Of a DNA stretch of 6,834 nucleotides, positions 1-5,991 are shown in pieces. A model generated the notes under the pieces. The model was not told where the DNA came from. It was given only the letters and a program-made list of their open reading frames with translations, and ran no database searches. Made by a program: the position numbers and the translations under genes. The stretch is from CAYVSY01 sp964454255 (GTDB taxonomy: Bacteria > Bacillota_I > Bacilli_A > RF39 > UBA660). The stretch is from positions 1-6,834 of the forward strand of contig CAYVSY010000048.1 in NCBI GenBank assembly GCA_964454255.1, written 5' to 3'. The stretch's first letter is position 1. Every line of letters starts with the position of its first letter.

Positions 1-455
1 AACGTAGTTTCCAAATTTATACCAATGCGAGCAGTTGTAATAACCAAATTGTCTTGATTTAAATTTTTATCAGTAATACGTTTGGCTAATTTTTCAATGC
101 TATTTTTGTATTTTAATTCAGCTTGTTTTAGTTCTTTTTCTATATAACTATTTTTACCAATTCTATGTAAATATTCAATTTCATGCTTTATATTTGAATA
201 TTCTTTTGATTCTTTTGTATTATAGAAACCATTCGGAAAAGATAAGAATTCACAACTGACATGACCTTGGTTTGCAATTCTGGGTGTTAAACCAAAATAT
301 TTGCACCATTTGGATTCTGTCCATTTTCTTTTTTCCATCATATTATCAAAATATCTATCAGCCCAATCTTTAGTTTTTTCTAAATATTGAATTCTTAAAG
401 AATCTGTTTGATTTTTAAGATTATCAATTAATGATATTGATTTTTCAGATTTCAT
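1..455 (-). CDS. Hypothetical protein, N-terminal part (runs off the left edge)
   Basis: An open frame of 151 codons starts with ATG at 455 (MKSEKSISLIDNLKNQ) and continues without a stop to the window edge, so the C-terminus is missing. I do not recognise the family. The visible part is hydrophilic and mostly helical in character: residues 1-55 are rich in Lys, Asp and Trp (DWADRYF, KRKWTESKWCKYFG), and residues 90-130 are Lys/Glu-rich and could form a coiled coil. The last visible residues (NLVITTARIGINLETT) look like a beta-strand entering a globular domain. There is no signal peptide or membrane segment. The start is well supported by a Bacteroidota-type promoter ending 9 bases before the ATG and an A-run directly upstream. 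Codons such as CGT, CCC and GCC appear more often than in the minus-strand operon. Early expression from the host RNA polymerase is an inference from the promoter. That the gene is real is fairly sure; its function is unknown. Confidence 0.8.
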   Translation of the reverse strand, partial: MKSEKSISLIDNLKNQTDSLRIQYLEKTKDWADRYFDNMMEKRKWTESKWCKYFGLTPRIANQGHVSCEFLSFPNGFYNTKESKEYSNIKHEIEYLHRIGKNSYIEKELKQAELKYKNSIEKLAKRITDKNLNQDNLVITTARIGINLETT

Positions 456-464
456 TTTTTTTTA

Positions 465-495
465 CAAAGATACAAAAAATTTGCATTTTAGCAAA
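465..495 (-). promoter_or_regulatory. Bacteroidota-type promoter (TTTG / TAnnTTTG)
   Basis: Read on the minus strand, TTTG (495-492) is followed after exactly 19 bases by TATCTTTG (472-465). This matches the -33 TTTG and -7 TAnnTTTG consensus of the primary sigma factor of Bacteroidota at the expected spacing. Transcription should begin about 4-5 bases further on, near 460, leaving only about five bases before the ATG at 455, so the mRNA would be almost leaderless. The site is the best direct evidence for the host phylum. Confidence 0.75.
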
Positions 496-517
496 CGAAC
501 TGACCAATTTTAATATA

Positions 518-541
518 TAAAAATAAAAATAAAAATAAAAA
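518..541 (+). repeat. Four tandem TAAAAA hexamers forming an A-rich translation leader
   Basis: Four consecutive copies of TAAAAA end directly at the ATG at 542. There is no Shine-Dalgarno sequence. In Bacteroidota, translation efficiency depends on A-rich, unstructured leaders, and the leaders of dnaJ and of the 161-residue gene in this window have the same A/T-only look (AAATAAATAAAAATG and AAATAAATAAAATG). The tract therefore probably serves as the ribosome-loading region. A TATATA stretch just before it (514-519) could be part of a phage promoter, but that is only a guess. Confidence 0.55.
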
Positions 542-823
542 ATGAAAAGGGAAATATTTGATATTGCAGCAGGTATAGTTGAAAGAATAGATAAACTTGA
601 AAAAACAATATTTAAAATTCAAGAAATATCACATAAAAAGAATTTTGAAATTCGTGGGTTTAACAGTATGGTAGATAATGATGTAAATTTGAATGAATCA
701 ATATTTTTAAATGATGGTGATTTAGCAACAGAAATATTTATAGAAAATTTCTTTGAATTCTATATTAATAATCTAAATTTAGAATTGGATGAATTGCGTA
801 AATCATTAGAAGAACTTCATTAA
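542..823 (+). CDS. Small hypothetical protein, 93 residues
   Basis: I do not recognise this protein. It is acidic and predicted by eye to be nearly all helical. Residues 1-32 (MKREIFDIAAGIVERIDKLE and what follows) have a heptad-like pattern of Ile/Leu/Phe that could form a coiled coil. Residues 45-60 are Asn/Asp-rich and probably a loop. Residues 60-93 (LATEIFIENFFEFYINN, then LELDELRKSLEELH) look like a second amphipathic helix pair. There is no signal peptide, membrane span, cysteine or metal-binding motif. The ATG at 542 is preceded by the TAAAAA leader, which supports this start. The gene stands alone on the plus strand, divergent from the left partial gene and followed by a probable terminator. 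Its size and isolation are typical of phage early or accessory genes, but no function can be assigned. Confidence 0.75.
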   Translation: MKREIFDIAAGIVERIDKLEKTIFKIQEISHKKNFEIRGFNSMVDNDVNLNESIFLNDGDLATEIFIENFFEFYINNLNLELDELRKSLEELH

Positions 824-948
824 TTTAATTATAATTAAGTTTTTTGATATTTTTGATAAATCAAATAGTAAAGGGAAAACATTCAACAGGTTGACCAAAA
901 ATTTATGGAAAAGAAATAAATTTATAGAGTTCATTTATAGGAAATTGC
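824..948 (+). promoter_or_regulatory. Intergenic region ahead of the 91-residue gene, weak promoter candidate
   Basis: Apart from the hairpin at its start, this 125-base gap contains TATTTTTG (848-855), which fits the Bacteroidota -7 consensus TAnnTTTG. The matching -33 box is only TTTA (824-827, 20-base spacing), so the promoter is weak at best and would leave a leader of about 90 bases. Closer to the gene there are two direct copies of TTTATAG (921-927 and 934-940), which could be promoter or leader elements. No Shine-Dalgarno site precedes the ATG at 949. Confidence 0.2.
825..845 (+). terminator. Probable terminator after the 93-residue gene
   Basis: A perfect 14-base palindrome, TTAATTATAATTAA (825-838), starts one base after the stop codon and is followed by G and six T (840-845). 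The layout of hairpin plus U-run is that of an intrinsic terminator, but the stem is A/T only and would be weak. In so AT-rich a genome such palindromes also occur by chance. Confidence 0.4.
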
Positions 949-1224
949 ATGTATGAATTAGTCGATCCTGTAAATTCAAGTATGGAAATTGCCCGTAGGG
1001 GTTATGAAATTATAATCAATAAATCAAAGAAATTTTATCCAACAGTCTGGTTAAAACAATCATTAATACACCAATGGAAGGAAACGGTTAATGATATACC
1101 TGATAATTGGAAAGAATTATTTGATTTAATAAAAAATTCGAAACTGAGTTATCGAGTTTCATTAAAAGAAATCAATGATTTTAATGTTTTTAGGAAAAAA
1201 GTTAGAATGTGTGACATCAATTGA
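949..1224 (+). CDS. Small hypothetical protein, 91 residues
   Basis: The family is not recognised. The protein is basic and rich in aromatic residues, with Trp at residues 34, 43 and 54. Residues 8-28 (VNSSMEIARRGYEIIINKSK) look like an amphipathic helix, and residues 38-62 (QSLIHQWKETVNDIPDNWKE and on) like a second helical segment. There is no membrane segment or metal site. The start is taken at the ATG at 949; the next ATG at 953 is out of frame. The last codons and the stop lie in a palindrome that is also the probable terminator, and the gene overlaps the convergent dnaJ by 8 bases. As a result both proteins end in the same Asp-Ile-Asn. Its context (single small gene between terminators) suggests an accessory phage gene. 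It is probably real, because the frame is open from the start to a stop placed exactly in the terminator. Confidence 0.65.
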   Translation: MYELVDPVNSSMEIARRGYEIIINKSKKFYPTVWLKQSLIHQWKETVNDIPDNWKELFDLIKNSKLSYRVSLKEINDFNVFRKKVRMCDIN

Positions 1225-1236
1225 TGTCATTTTTTT
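1212..1236 (+). terminator. Terminator: 18-base perfect palindrome plus T-run between convergent genes
   Basis: TGACATCAATTGATGTCA (1212-1229) is a perfect palindrome, giving a 7-bp stem (TGACATC/GATGTCA) with an AATT loop. It is followed on the plus strand by seven T (1230-1236), so it should terminate the 91-residue gene. On the minus strand the same hairpin follows the end of dnaJ, but no T-run comes directly after it (the next one is about 11 bases on), so termination there would be weaker. Both stop codons (1222-1224 plus, 1217-1219 minus) lie inside the stem-loop. Confidence 0.7.
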
Positions 1237-2245
1237 CTATATTTTTTATAACTCTTTCATAGTTTATTATAATATTAATTTTTAGATAAAGATCACCTCT
1301 TATCTTATCATTTTTTAATAATCCATGATCTTTTAATTTAATTATATCACCATTTTTTGTTTTTTCAGGTAATTTAATTTTTATATTTGTATCATCTATG
1401 TGATTGTAATATATTTCATTTCCATCAATTGCATCTTGAAAGTGTATATCTATTGTTTTTGATAAATCATACATATTTTCTATGATATAATCATCATTTC
1501 TATCTATTTTTATATTTAATATTAACTTACCAACCTTATCCCTATAATATTTAGATTGATGACCATAACCGTTATAAACACCTTTATTATGGTTTCTTAA
1601 TTGTGATATATTTTGAATATTTATATCGGCTTCAAATAATACAACTTTTTCACCATTGCATTTGTCACATTTTCCACTATAAATTTTGCCTGTTCCTAAA
1701 CAATATTCACAAATTTTACCATTATGTTTTCCTGTACCATCACAAACATCACAAATGTCAGATTTGCTTTCAGTATCAAAACCAGTTCCATTACATTTAT
1801 CACAACGAATAAATTTATTGTATTTTATTTTCAATATTTCATTTAAATATATTTGTTTAAGATTTATTTTTGTATTAATATTTATATCTAAATTTTCTCT
1901 AAATTCTTCATTTTGGAATGGATTAAATCCACCAAAAAATGAATTAAATAAATCATCAAATTGAAAATTTCCACCAAATCCACCAAATCTAAATCCACCA
2001 AAACTATTACTGAATGGTGTATATGAATTACCATGTGGGCTATGTGTATCATATTCTTGTTTTAGATTAGAATCAGATAATACAGAATATGCTGAATTAA
2101 TTTCTTTAAACTTATCATCACTACCAGTTTCATTTATATCTGGATGATGTATCTTTGATAATCGTCTATATGCTTTTTTTATTTCATCATCAGATGCATT
2201 TTTATTAACACCTAATGTGTCATAATAATTTTTATTGTAATCCAT
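1217..2245 (-). CDS. dnaJ: DnaJ-type Hsp40 co-chaperone with compact zinc-finger domain
   Basis: A J-protein that would stimulate an Hsp70 (DnaK) ATPase and deliver unfolded substrates in the cytoplasm. Domains in order: J-domain at residues 5-68 with the HPD motif at 34-36; Gly/Phe-rich linker at about 82-110; zinc-binding domain at 148-200; C-terminal substrate-binding region including GDIIKLKDHG and GDLYLKINI. The zinc domain has four CxxC pairs (148/151, 165/168, 179/182, 193/196). The first three read CxxCxGxG, while the fourth ends Gly-Glu-Lys. The spacing between pairs 2 and 3 is 10 residues against 18 in E. coli DnaJ, so that loop is shortened. At 342 residues it is somewhat shorter than the usual 370-380. 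It is the last gene of the minus-strand operon, 14 bases after ugd, with an A-rich leader. Use of the host DnaK is inferred, as no Hsp70 gene is in the window. A type I (DnaJ-like) assignment is secure; divergence and context suggest a phage copy rather than the host housekeeping gene. Confidence 0.93.
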   Translation of the reverse strand: MDYNKNYYDTLGVNKNASDDEIKKAYRRLSKIHHPDINETGSDDKFKEINSAYSVLSDSNLKQEYDTHSPHGNSYTPFSNSFGGFRFGGFGGNFQFDDLFNSFFGGFNPFQNEEFRENLDININTKINLKQIYLNEILKIKYNKFIRCDKCNGTGFDTESKSDICDVCDGTGKHNGKICEYCLGTGKIYSGKCDKCNGEKVVLFEADINIQNISQLRNHNKGVYNGYGHQSKYYRDKVGKLILNIKIDRNDDYIIENMYDLSKTIDIHFQDAIDGNEIYYNHIDDTNIKIKLPEKTKNGDIIKLKDHGLLKNDKIRGDLYLKINIIINYERVIKNIEKNDIN

Positions 2246-2259
2246 TTTTATTTATTTTT

Positions 2260-3558
2260 TTATCTACCTATTGATATATATTTAAATCCATAAGTTTCCA
2301 TTTCTTTTGGATCATATATATTTCTACCATCAATAATTATTGGTGTTTTTAATAATGATTTAACTAGTTCTAAATCAAGTTGCCTAAATTCATCCCATTC
2401 TGTTACAATTACTAATGCATCACAATCTTTAATTGTATTATACGGATTATTACCATATTCAATATTTTTTAATATCTTCTTTGCATTATTTTCAGCTATT
2501 GGATCAAATGCTTTTATATTTGCACCTAATTTTTGTAATTCTCCAATAATTTTAATTGAAGGTGCTTCTCGCATATCATCTGTTTTCGGTTTAAATGCTA
2601 ATCCCCAAATAGCAATAGTTTTACCTTTTAAATTTCCTAAAACAGATTTAATTTTTGGTATGATACATTTTTTTTGTAATTCATTTATATTTTCAACAGC
2701 ATTTAATAAATCAGCATTACAATTATTTTCTTCAAGTGTTTTTATTAATGCTTTGATATCTTTTGGAAAGCATGAACCACCATATCCAACACCTGCTTGT
2801 AAAAATCTCGGTCCAATTCTTGAATCAAGTCCTAAACCTTTAGAAACTTCTTTTATATTAGCATTTACTTTTTCACATAATGGTGCTAACATATTCATAA
2901 AAGATATTCTGGTAGCCAACATAGCATTTGATGCATATTTAATTAATTCTGCACTTTTTATATCTGTATACATAATTGGTTTTCCTGTTCTTTCTATTCC
3001 AGAATATATTTTTTCCATAATTTTTCTGGATTTTTCTGTTTCATATCCGATTACAATTCTATCTGGATTCATAAAATCTTTGATAGCTTCACCTTCTCTT
3101 AAAAATTCAGGATTTGATATAAGATCATATTCGATATCTATTTTTTGGTTTTCTTTTATAATTTTTTTAACTATGTCAGAAGTTCCAACAGGAACAGTAC
3201 TTTTATCAACAATAACAGTATATTTGTTCATATATTTTCCTATATTTTTAGCAACATCACATACAAATGATAAATCAGCATTTCCTTTATCATCACTTGG
3301 TGTTCCTACTGCAATAAATATAACATCAGATTCTTTAATACCATATTGTATATTTGTCGTAAAAGATATTCGTTTTTCTTTAATATTAGTTTCAATCAAA
3401 TCTTTTAAACCTGGTTCGTATATTGGAATTATATCATCATTTAGTTTGTTTATTTTGTTTTCATCAATGTCAACACATATAACATCATTCCCAAGTCCAG
3501 CTAAACAAGTTCCAGTAACAAGCCCAACATAACCAGTTCCGATCATTGTTATTTTCAT
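2260..3558 (-). CDS. ugd: UDP-glucose 6-dehydrogenase
   Basis: NAD-dependent enzyme that oxidises UDP-glucose twice at C6 to UDP-glucuronate, a cytoplasmic precursor for acidic glycans. The protein has the full family length (432 residues). An N-terminal Rossmann fold begins with GTGYVG (7-12) and has an acidic residue at the end of strand 2 (CVDID, Asp30). Other family motifs are VGTP (84-87), STVPVGT (120-126) and NPEFLREG (149-156). The catalytic region has Lys207 and Asn211 (AELIKYASN), and the nucleophile Cys263 lies in GYGGSCFPKD with Asp267. The C-terminal UDP-binding domain includes WGLAFKPKTDDMREAPS. All catalytic residues are present, so it should be active. A close relative acting on another UDP-sugar (UDP-GlcNAc or UDP-ManNAc) is less likely, given the motif match to Ugd. 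It sits 45 bases after the methyltransferase and 14 before dnaJ in the same operon. No glycosyltransferase is in the window, so the acceptor is unknown; modification of the host surface, the virion or the DNA are all open. Confidence 0.93.
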   Translation of the reverse strand: MKITMIGTGYVGLVTGTCLAGLGNDVICVDIDENKINKLNDDIIPIYEPGLKDLIETNIKEKRISFTTNIQYGIKESDVIFIAVGTPSDDKGNADLSFVCDVAKNIGKYMNKYTVIVDKSTVPVGTSDIVKKIIKENQKIDIEYDLISNPEFLREGEAIKDFMNPDRIVIGYETEKSRKIMEKIYSGIERTGKPIMYTDIKSAELIKYASNAMLATRISFMNMLAPLCEKVNANIKEVSKGLGLDSRIGPRFLQAGVGYGGSCFPKDIKALIKTLEENNCNADLLNAVENINELQKKCIIPKIKSVLGNLKGKTIAIWGLAFKPKTDDMREAPSIKIIGELQKLGANIKAFDPIAENNAKKILKNIEYGNNPYNTIKDCDALVIVTEWDEFRQLDLELVKSLLKTPIIIDGRNIYDPKEMETYGFKYISIGR

Positions 3559-3603
3559 AATATGATTTTTTTTAATAAATATATAAGAAATTTTTATAAA
3601 TGT

Positions 3604-4140
3604 TTAGAAAAATATGTTTTGATATAATCTAGTTCTGACTTTATCAATAACTATTTCATTTTGTAGTGACCATCCCCATTCGTTTTTGATAATAGGTCTT
3701 TTATGCGGTGATATTATTAATAATTGATTGCTTATTTGTGTTAATTTGTAAAGAAATATTGGTAATTTTGATTCTTCTAATAAGTGAAGCGCAAAACAGC
3801 ATATAATTGTGTCATATTTTTTATTGTCTAATTCACCATTAATTATATCATCGAATGATATATTTTTACATTTTCTGTTTGTTTCTTTTTGATAATATTC
3901 ACATGAATAAGCATCACAAGCATCAATATTGTTATATCCCAATTTTATTAAACAATTTGTGATTATTCCTGTACCACAAGCCAAATCTAAAGTTTTATTT
4001 AAATCAATATTCCAATTATCGTTTACATATTTTATTGATTTTTTGATAATTGGTTCATGTGGATTTTTGTATTGATCGAAATTAAATTGGTAAAAATTTT
4101 TAACACCATATTTTTGATATTTAGAACGAATGCTATCCAT
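3604..4140 (-). CDS. Class I SAM-dependent methyltransferase
   Basis: A small (178-residue) cytoplasmic methyltransferase with a Rossmann-like fold. Motif I is LDLACGTG (51-58), an acidic residue follows strand 2 (Asp76 in DACDAY), SFDD (95-98) fits the adenine-contact region, and DTIICCFALHL (110-120) fits motif IV. Two further motifs, NPHEP (26-30) and SPHKRP (144-149), together with FALHL, match from memory a family of methyltransferases found in fungi and scattered bacteria whose substrate I do not know. There is no DPPY or NPPY motif and no target-recognition domain, which argues against a typical adenine or N4-cytosine DNA methyltransferase. Cysteines are frequent (55, 63, 75, 80, 91, 114, 115). 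The ATG overlaps the stop of the upstream gene by one base (TAATG), so translation is probably coupled to it. Small-molecule, protein and RNA substrates all remain possible. Confidence 0.85.
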   Translation of the reverse strand: MDSIRSKYQKYGVKNFYQFNFDQYKNPHEPIIKKSIKYVNDNWNIDLNKTLDLACGTGIITNCLIKLGYNNIDACDAYSCEYYQKETNRKCKNISFDDIINGELDNKKYDTIICCFALHLLEESKLPIFLYKLTQISNQLLIISPHKRPIIKNEWGWSLQNEIVIDKVRTRLYQNIFF

Positions 4141-4625
4141 TAGATGTTATATTTTTTTGCTTTATTATTTAATTTTTCTTTTTTGAATTTTTCAATTTCA
4201 CTTTTTGTGAATGGTTTAATATTGTTAAATATAACGTAGCCTTGTTCAACTAAATCTTTTGTAAAATCTTTAATTGCATAATCATTATATATCCAAATAA
4301 TAGAATCTTTTAATAATATATAATCACCGTTACCATTAAAATCAAATCCATTAATTATAATAGGTGCTTCTGTCATCATTCCTAAGTAACTAGCATCACT
4401 AAAATATCTATATTCAGAATTACCTTGAATATCTTCAAAATAATCGTAAAATTTGTTTTCATCAATACCACGATCTTCTACTTCTTCTTTACCATCATCA
4501 TTTAAAATAATTTTTAAATTTCCGTTTTCTAATAATTCAAAATTTAAATATTGAAAAGATTGATAAATACTAATGTAGTTAAAGATATTTTCATTTAAAA
4601 AGGAATTATAAGATTTTATATACAT
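4140..4625 (-). CDS. Hypothetical phage protein starting with a capsid-targeting-like motif
   Basis: The frame is open from an ATG at 4640, but I place the start at the ATG at 4625. It lies one base after the stop of the preceding gene, has the A-rich leader seen elsewhere here (AAATAAATAAAATG), and puts the motif at the very N-terminus; the 4640 start would add MKINK and overlap 14 bases. From 4625 the product has 161 residues and begins MYIKSYNSFLNEN. This closely resembles the T4 capsid targeting sequence MKTYQEFIAE, with Leu-Asn-Glu (10-12) fitting the Ile/Leu-x-Glu cleavage site of the T4 prohead protease gp21. The rest has alternating strands and helices (for example LKIILNDDGKEEVED, and DYILLKDSIIWIYNDY at 101-116), ending in a basic Lys-rich tail at 148-158. 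I do not recognise the mature domain. It is likely an internal head protein, carried in the virion and possibly ejected with the DNA; that role is inferred from the N-terminus. Its stop overlaps the methyltransferase start. Confidence 0.75.
   Translation of the reverse strand: MYIKSYNSFLNENIFNYISIYQSFQYLNFELLENGNLKIILNDDGKEEVEDRGIDENKFYDYFEDIQGNSEYRYFSDASYLGMMTEAPIIINGFDFNGNGDYILLKDSIIWIYNDYAIKDFTKDLVEQGYVIFNNIKPFTKSEIEKFKKEKLNNKAKKYNI
4590..4625 (-). other. Capsid-targeting-like sequence and predicted prohead-protease site (161-residue protein)
   Basis: Codons 1-12 encode MYIKSYNSFLNE. The pattern Lys-Ser-Tyr-x-x-Phe-Leu-x-Glu aligns without gaps to the T4 internal-protein leader Lys-Thr-Tyr-x-x-Phe-Ile-x-Glu. 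Cleavage would fall after Glu12. It is the cleanest example in the window. Confidence 0.55.
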
Positions 4626-4626
4626 T

Positions 4627-5991
4627 TTATTTATTTTCATACATTTGAATTTTTTTTAATGCATCAATGGAATTTTCTTCATAATGATTTTCATCTTCTT
4701 CATCATCATAATTATCATAATATCTTGCGGTGAAGTTGTCAATATTTTCGTTTTTTCTAAAAATTTCTAAATTTTTATTATACAATAATCGTTCTTCTTC
4801 TTTTTGTTTTTCTAATTTTTGTTTTTCGATGAATAAATTTTTATCAATTTTATTAAACGCAATATCAGCATCTTTGATATATTCCAATCTTGTTTTTATT
4901 TTAATATCATTATCAATGTTATCAGATAATTGTAAATATTTATTTCTCCATGATAGATTATTTAATCTGTTTGGTTCTATCAATATACCACTACTTTCAT
5001 CATTTTCTGAATGGTTATAAAACAATGCACCAGATGGTGATTTTGATAATTTATTTTGTGGTAAATTATCATTGAATTGCATATTTATTTCACGATCAAT
5101 ATTCTTTATTTGTTTATTTAATTCTAATATATTATTATTATAATTAGTCCAAATTGACATTTCATGTTTTTTGCGATTGTATAATTTTTCTTCTTCAATT
5201 TCTTTATTTTTGTATATATCACTATTTTCAAAAATATATTTTATTTTGTCAACAGTTTCTTTTTGGTTTAATTTTTTATCTGATGATATTTTATCAATTT
5301 CTTTTTTATTACTAATGTAAATATCAAAATAATAATCTTCATCCCAAGAATAAAATATAGTTTTATTACCATATTTGCTAGTGTGATGCCATTCATTATT
5401 ATTAATATAACCAGCATCAATTAAAGAGTTTAATGAATTATCAGTTATATGATATTCTTTTTTAAAATCAGTTTTTGGGTATTTCCCATCATTTCTAGCA
5501 TCTTTTGCTCTTTTGCTCATAGAATATCCAACATAACCAGAATTCCCCCCAAAATATTTTTCAAATGTTTGAATTTTTTTGACTTTTTTCTTTTTCTTTT
5601 TTAATTGTAGTTGTGGTTTAGTATATGCTGTTCCTAATCCTTGACCTATATCACCTGATCCAGGAATTGATCCATTAGTGTCTCCTGGTGTTGCTGATGG
5701 TTGAGCTGATACCACAGCACCCATTCCACCAGTATTTCCCATAGTTGCACATGCATCTTCATTTATAAAATCTTCGAATTTTTTTATTTTTTTCATTTTT
5801 TTCAAATTCTTTTTTGAATGTTTCATATTTTTATATGATTTTAATCTTGGTTCTTCACTTGGTGTAAATTGAATACCCATAGCACCATTATTTCCAGATT
5901 GAAAATACCCTTTTCCAAATGGAATTGAACCTACACCAGCAATACCTGATGCACTACCTATTGATATTTCAGCACTTTCATTTTTTTTCAT
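4627..5991 (-). CDS. Modular hypothetical phage protein, 454 residues, with capsid-targeting-like motifs
   Basis: No enzyme family is recognised, but the architecture is clear. Residues 1-45 are Gly/Ser-rich (SGIAGVGSIPFGKGYF). Residues 50-72 are strongly basic and lead into KKIKKFEDFINE (67-78), a capsid-targeting-like motif with an Ile-Asn-Glu cleavage site before Asp79. Residues 80-128 are Gly/Pro/Ser-rich (GSIPGSGDIGQGLG). A polylysine stretch (131-139) precedes a second, incomplete motif, IQTFEKYF (140-147). Residues 150-215 contain GYVGYSMSKRAKDARNDGKYP and, at 201-214, WHHTSKYGNKTIFY, a module I recall from other Bacteroidota phage proteins without known function. The rest is charged and helical, with a likely coiled coil at 380-412, an acidic patch at 425-439 and an Asn-rich middle. 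It heads the minus-strand operon, with the next gene starting one base after its stop. An internal ATG at 5796 could give a shorter form starting exactly at the motif. A head-associated protein is the best guess. Confidence 0.75.
   Translation of the reverse strand: MKKNESAEISIGSASGIAGVGSIPFGKGYFQSGNNGAMGIQFTPSEEPRLKSYKNMKHSKKNLKKMKKIKKFEDFINEDACATMGNTGGMGAVVSAQPSATPGDTNGSIPGSGDIGQGLGTAYTKPQLQLKKKKKKVKKIQTFEKYFGGNSGYVGYSMSKRAKDARNDGKYPKTDFKKEYHITDNSLNSLIDAGYINNNEWHHTSKYGNKTIFYSWDEDYYFDIYISNKKEIDKISSDKKLNQKETVDKIKYIFENSDIYKNKEIEEEKLYNRKKHEMSIWTNYNNNILELNKQIKNIDREINMQFNDNLPQNKLSKSPSGALFYNHSENDESSGILIEPNRLNNLSWRNKYLQLSDNIDNDIKIKTRLEYIKDADIAFNKIDKNLFIEKQKLEKQKEEERLLYNKNLEIFRKNENIDNFTARYYDNYDDEEDENHYEENSIDALKKIQMYENK
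5758..5796 (-). other. Internal capsid-targeting-like sequence with possible alternative start (454-residue protein)
   Basis: Codons 66-78 read MKKIKKFEDFINE. The pattern Lys-Lys-Phe-x-x-Phe-Ile-x-Glu fits the T4 targeting leader, and Ile-Asn-Glu followed by Asp-Ala fits a gp21-type site. The Met66 codon is itself preceded by an A-rich run, so translation could begin here and place the motif at the N-terminus, as in T4. Alternatively the first 65 residues are an added leader or a fused small module that is removed by the protease. Confidence 0.45.

Noticed and set aside
501..898. Shared TGACCAA at 501-507 and 892-898 upstream of the two small plus-strand genes
   Set aside because: Seven bases, at different distances from the start codons (35 and 51 bases from the motif end to the ATG), with no wider similarity; easily chance.
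1603..1964. Two plus-strand frames of 69 and 92 codons opposite dnaJ
   Set aside because: Both are antisense to the zinc-finger and Gly/Phe region of dnaJ and show His/Cys- or Phe-rich low-complexity translations without independent signals.
2660..3532. Open frame of 290 codons on the plus strand opposite ugd
   Set aside because: It lies wholly antisense to a complete UDP-glucose dehydrogenase with all motifs; its Phe/Ser/Ile-rich translation is what the reverse of an AT-rich gene gives.
3559..3603. Terminator or separate promoter between the methyltransferase and ugd
   Set aside because: The 45-base gap is AT-rich with TTATATA (3580-3586, minus) but has no clear stem-loop and no TAnnTTTG box; nothing can be called.
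4730..5020. Plus-strand frame of 96 codons opposite the large modular gene
   Set aside because: Antisense to a longer frame in a consistent operon; the Phe/Ser/Leu-rich translation mirrors the Lys/Asn/Glu-rich true protein.
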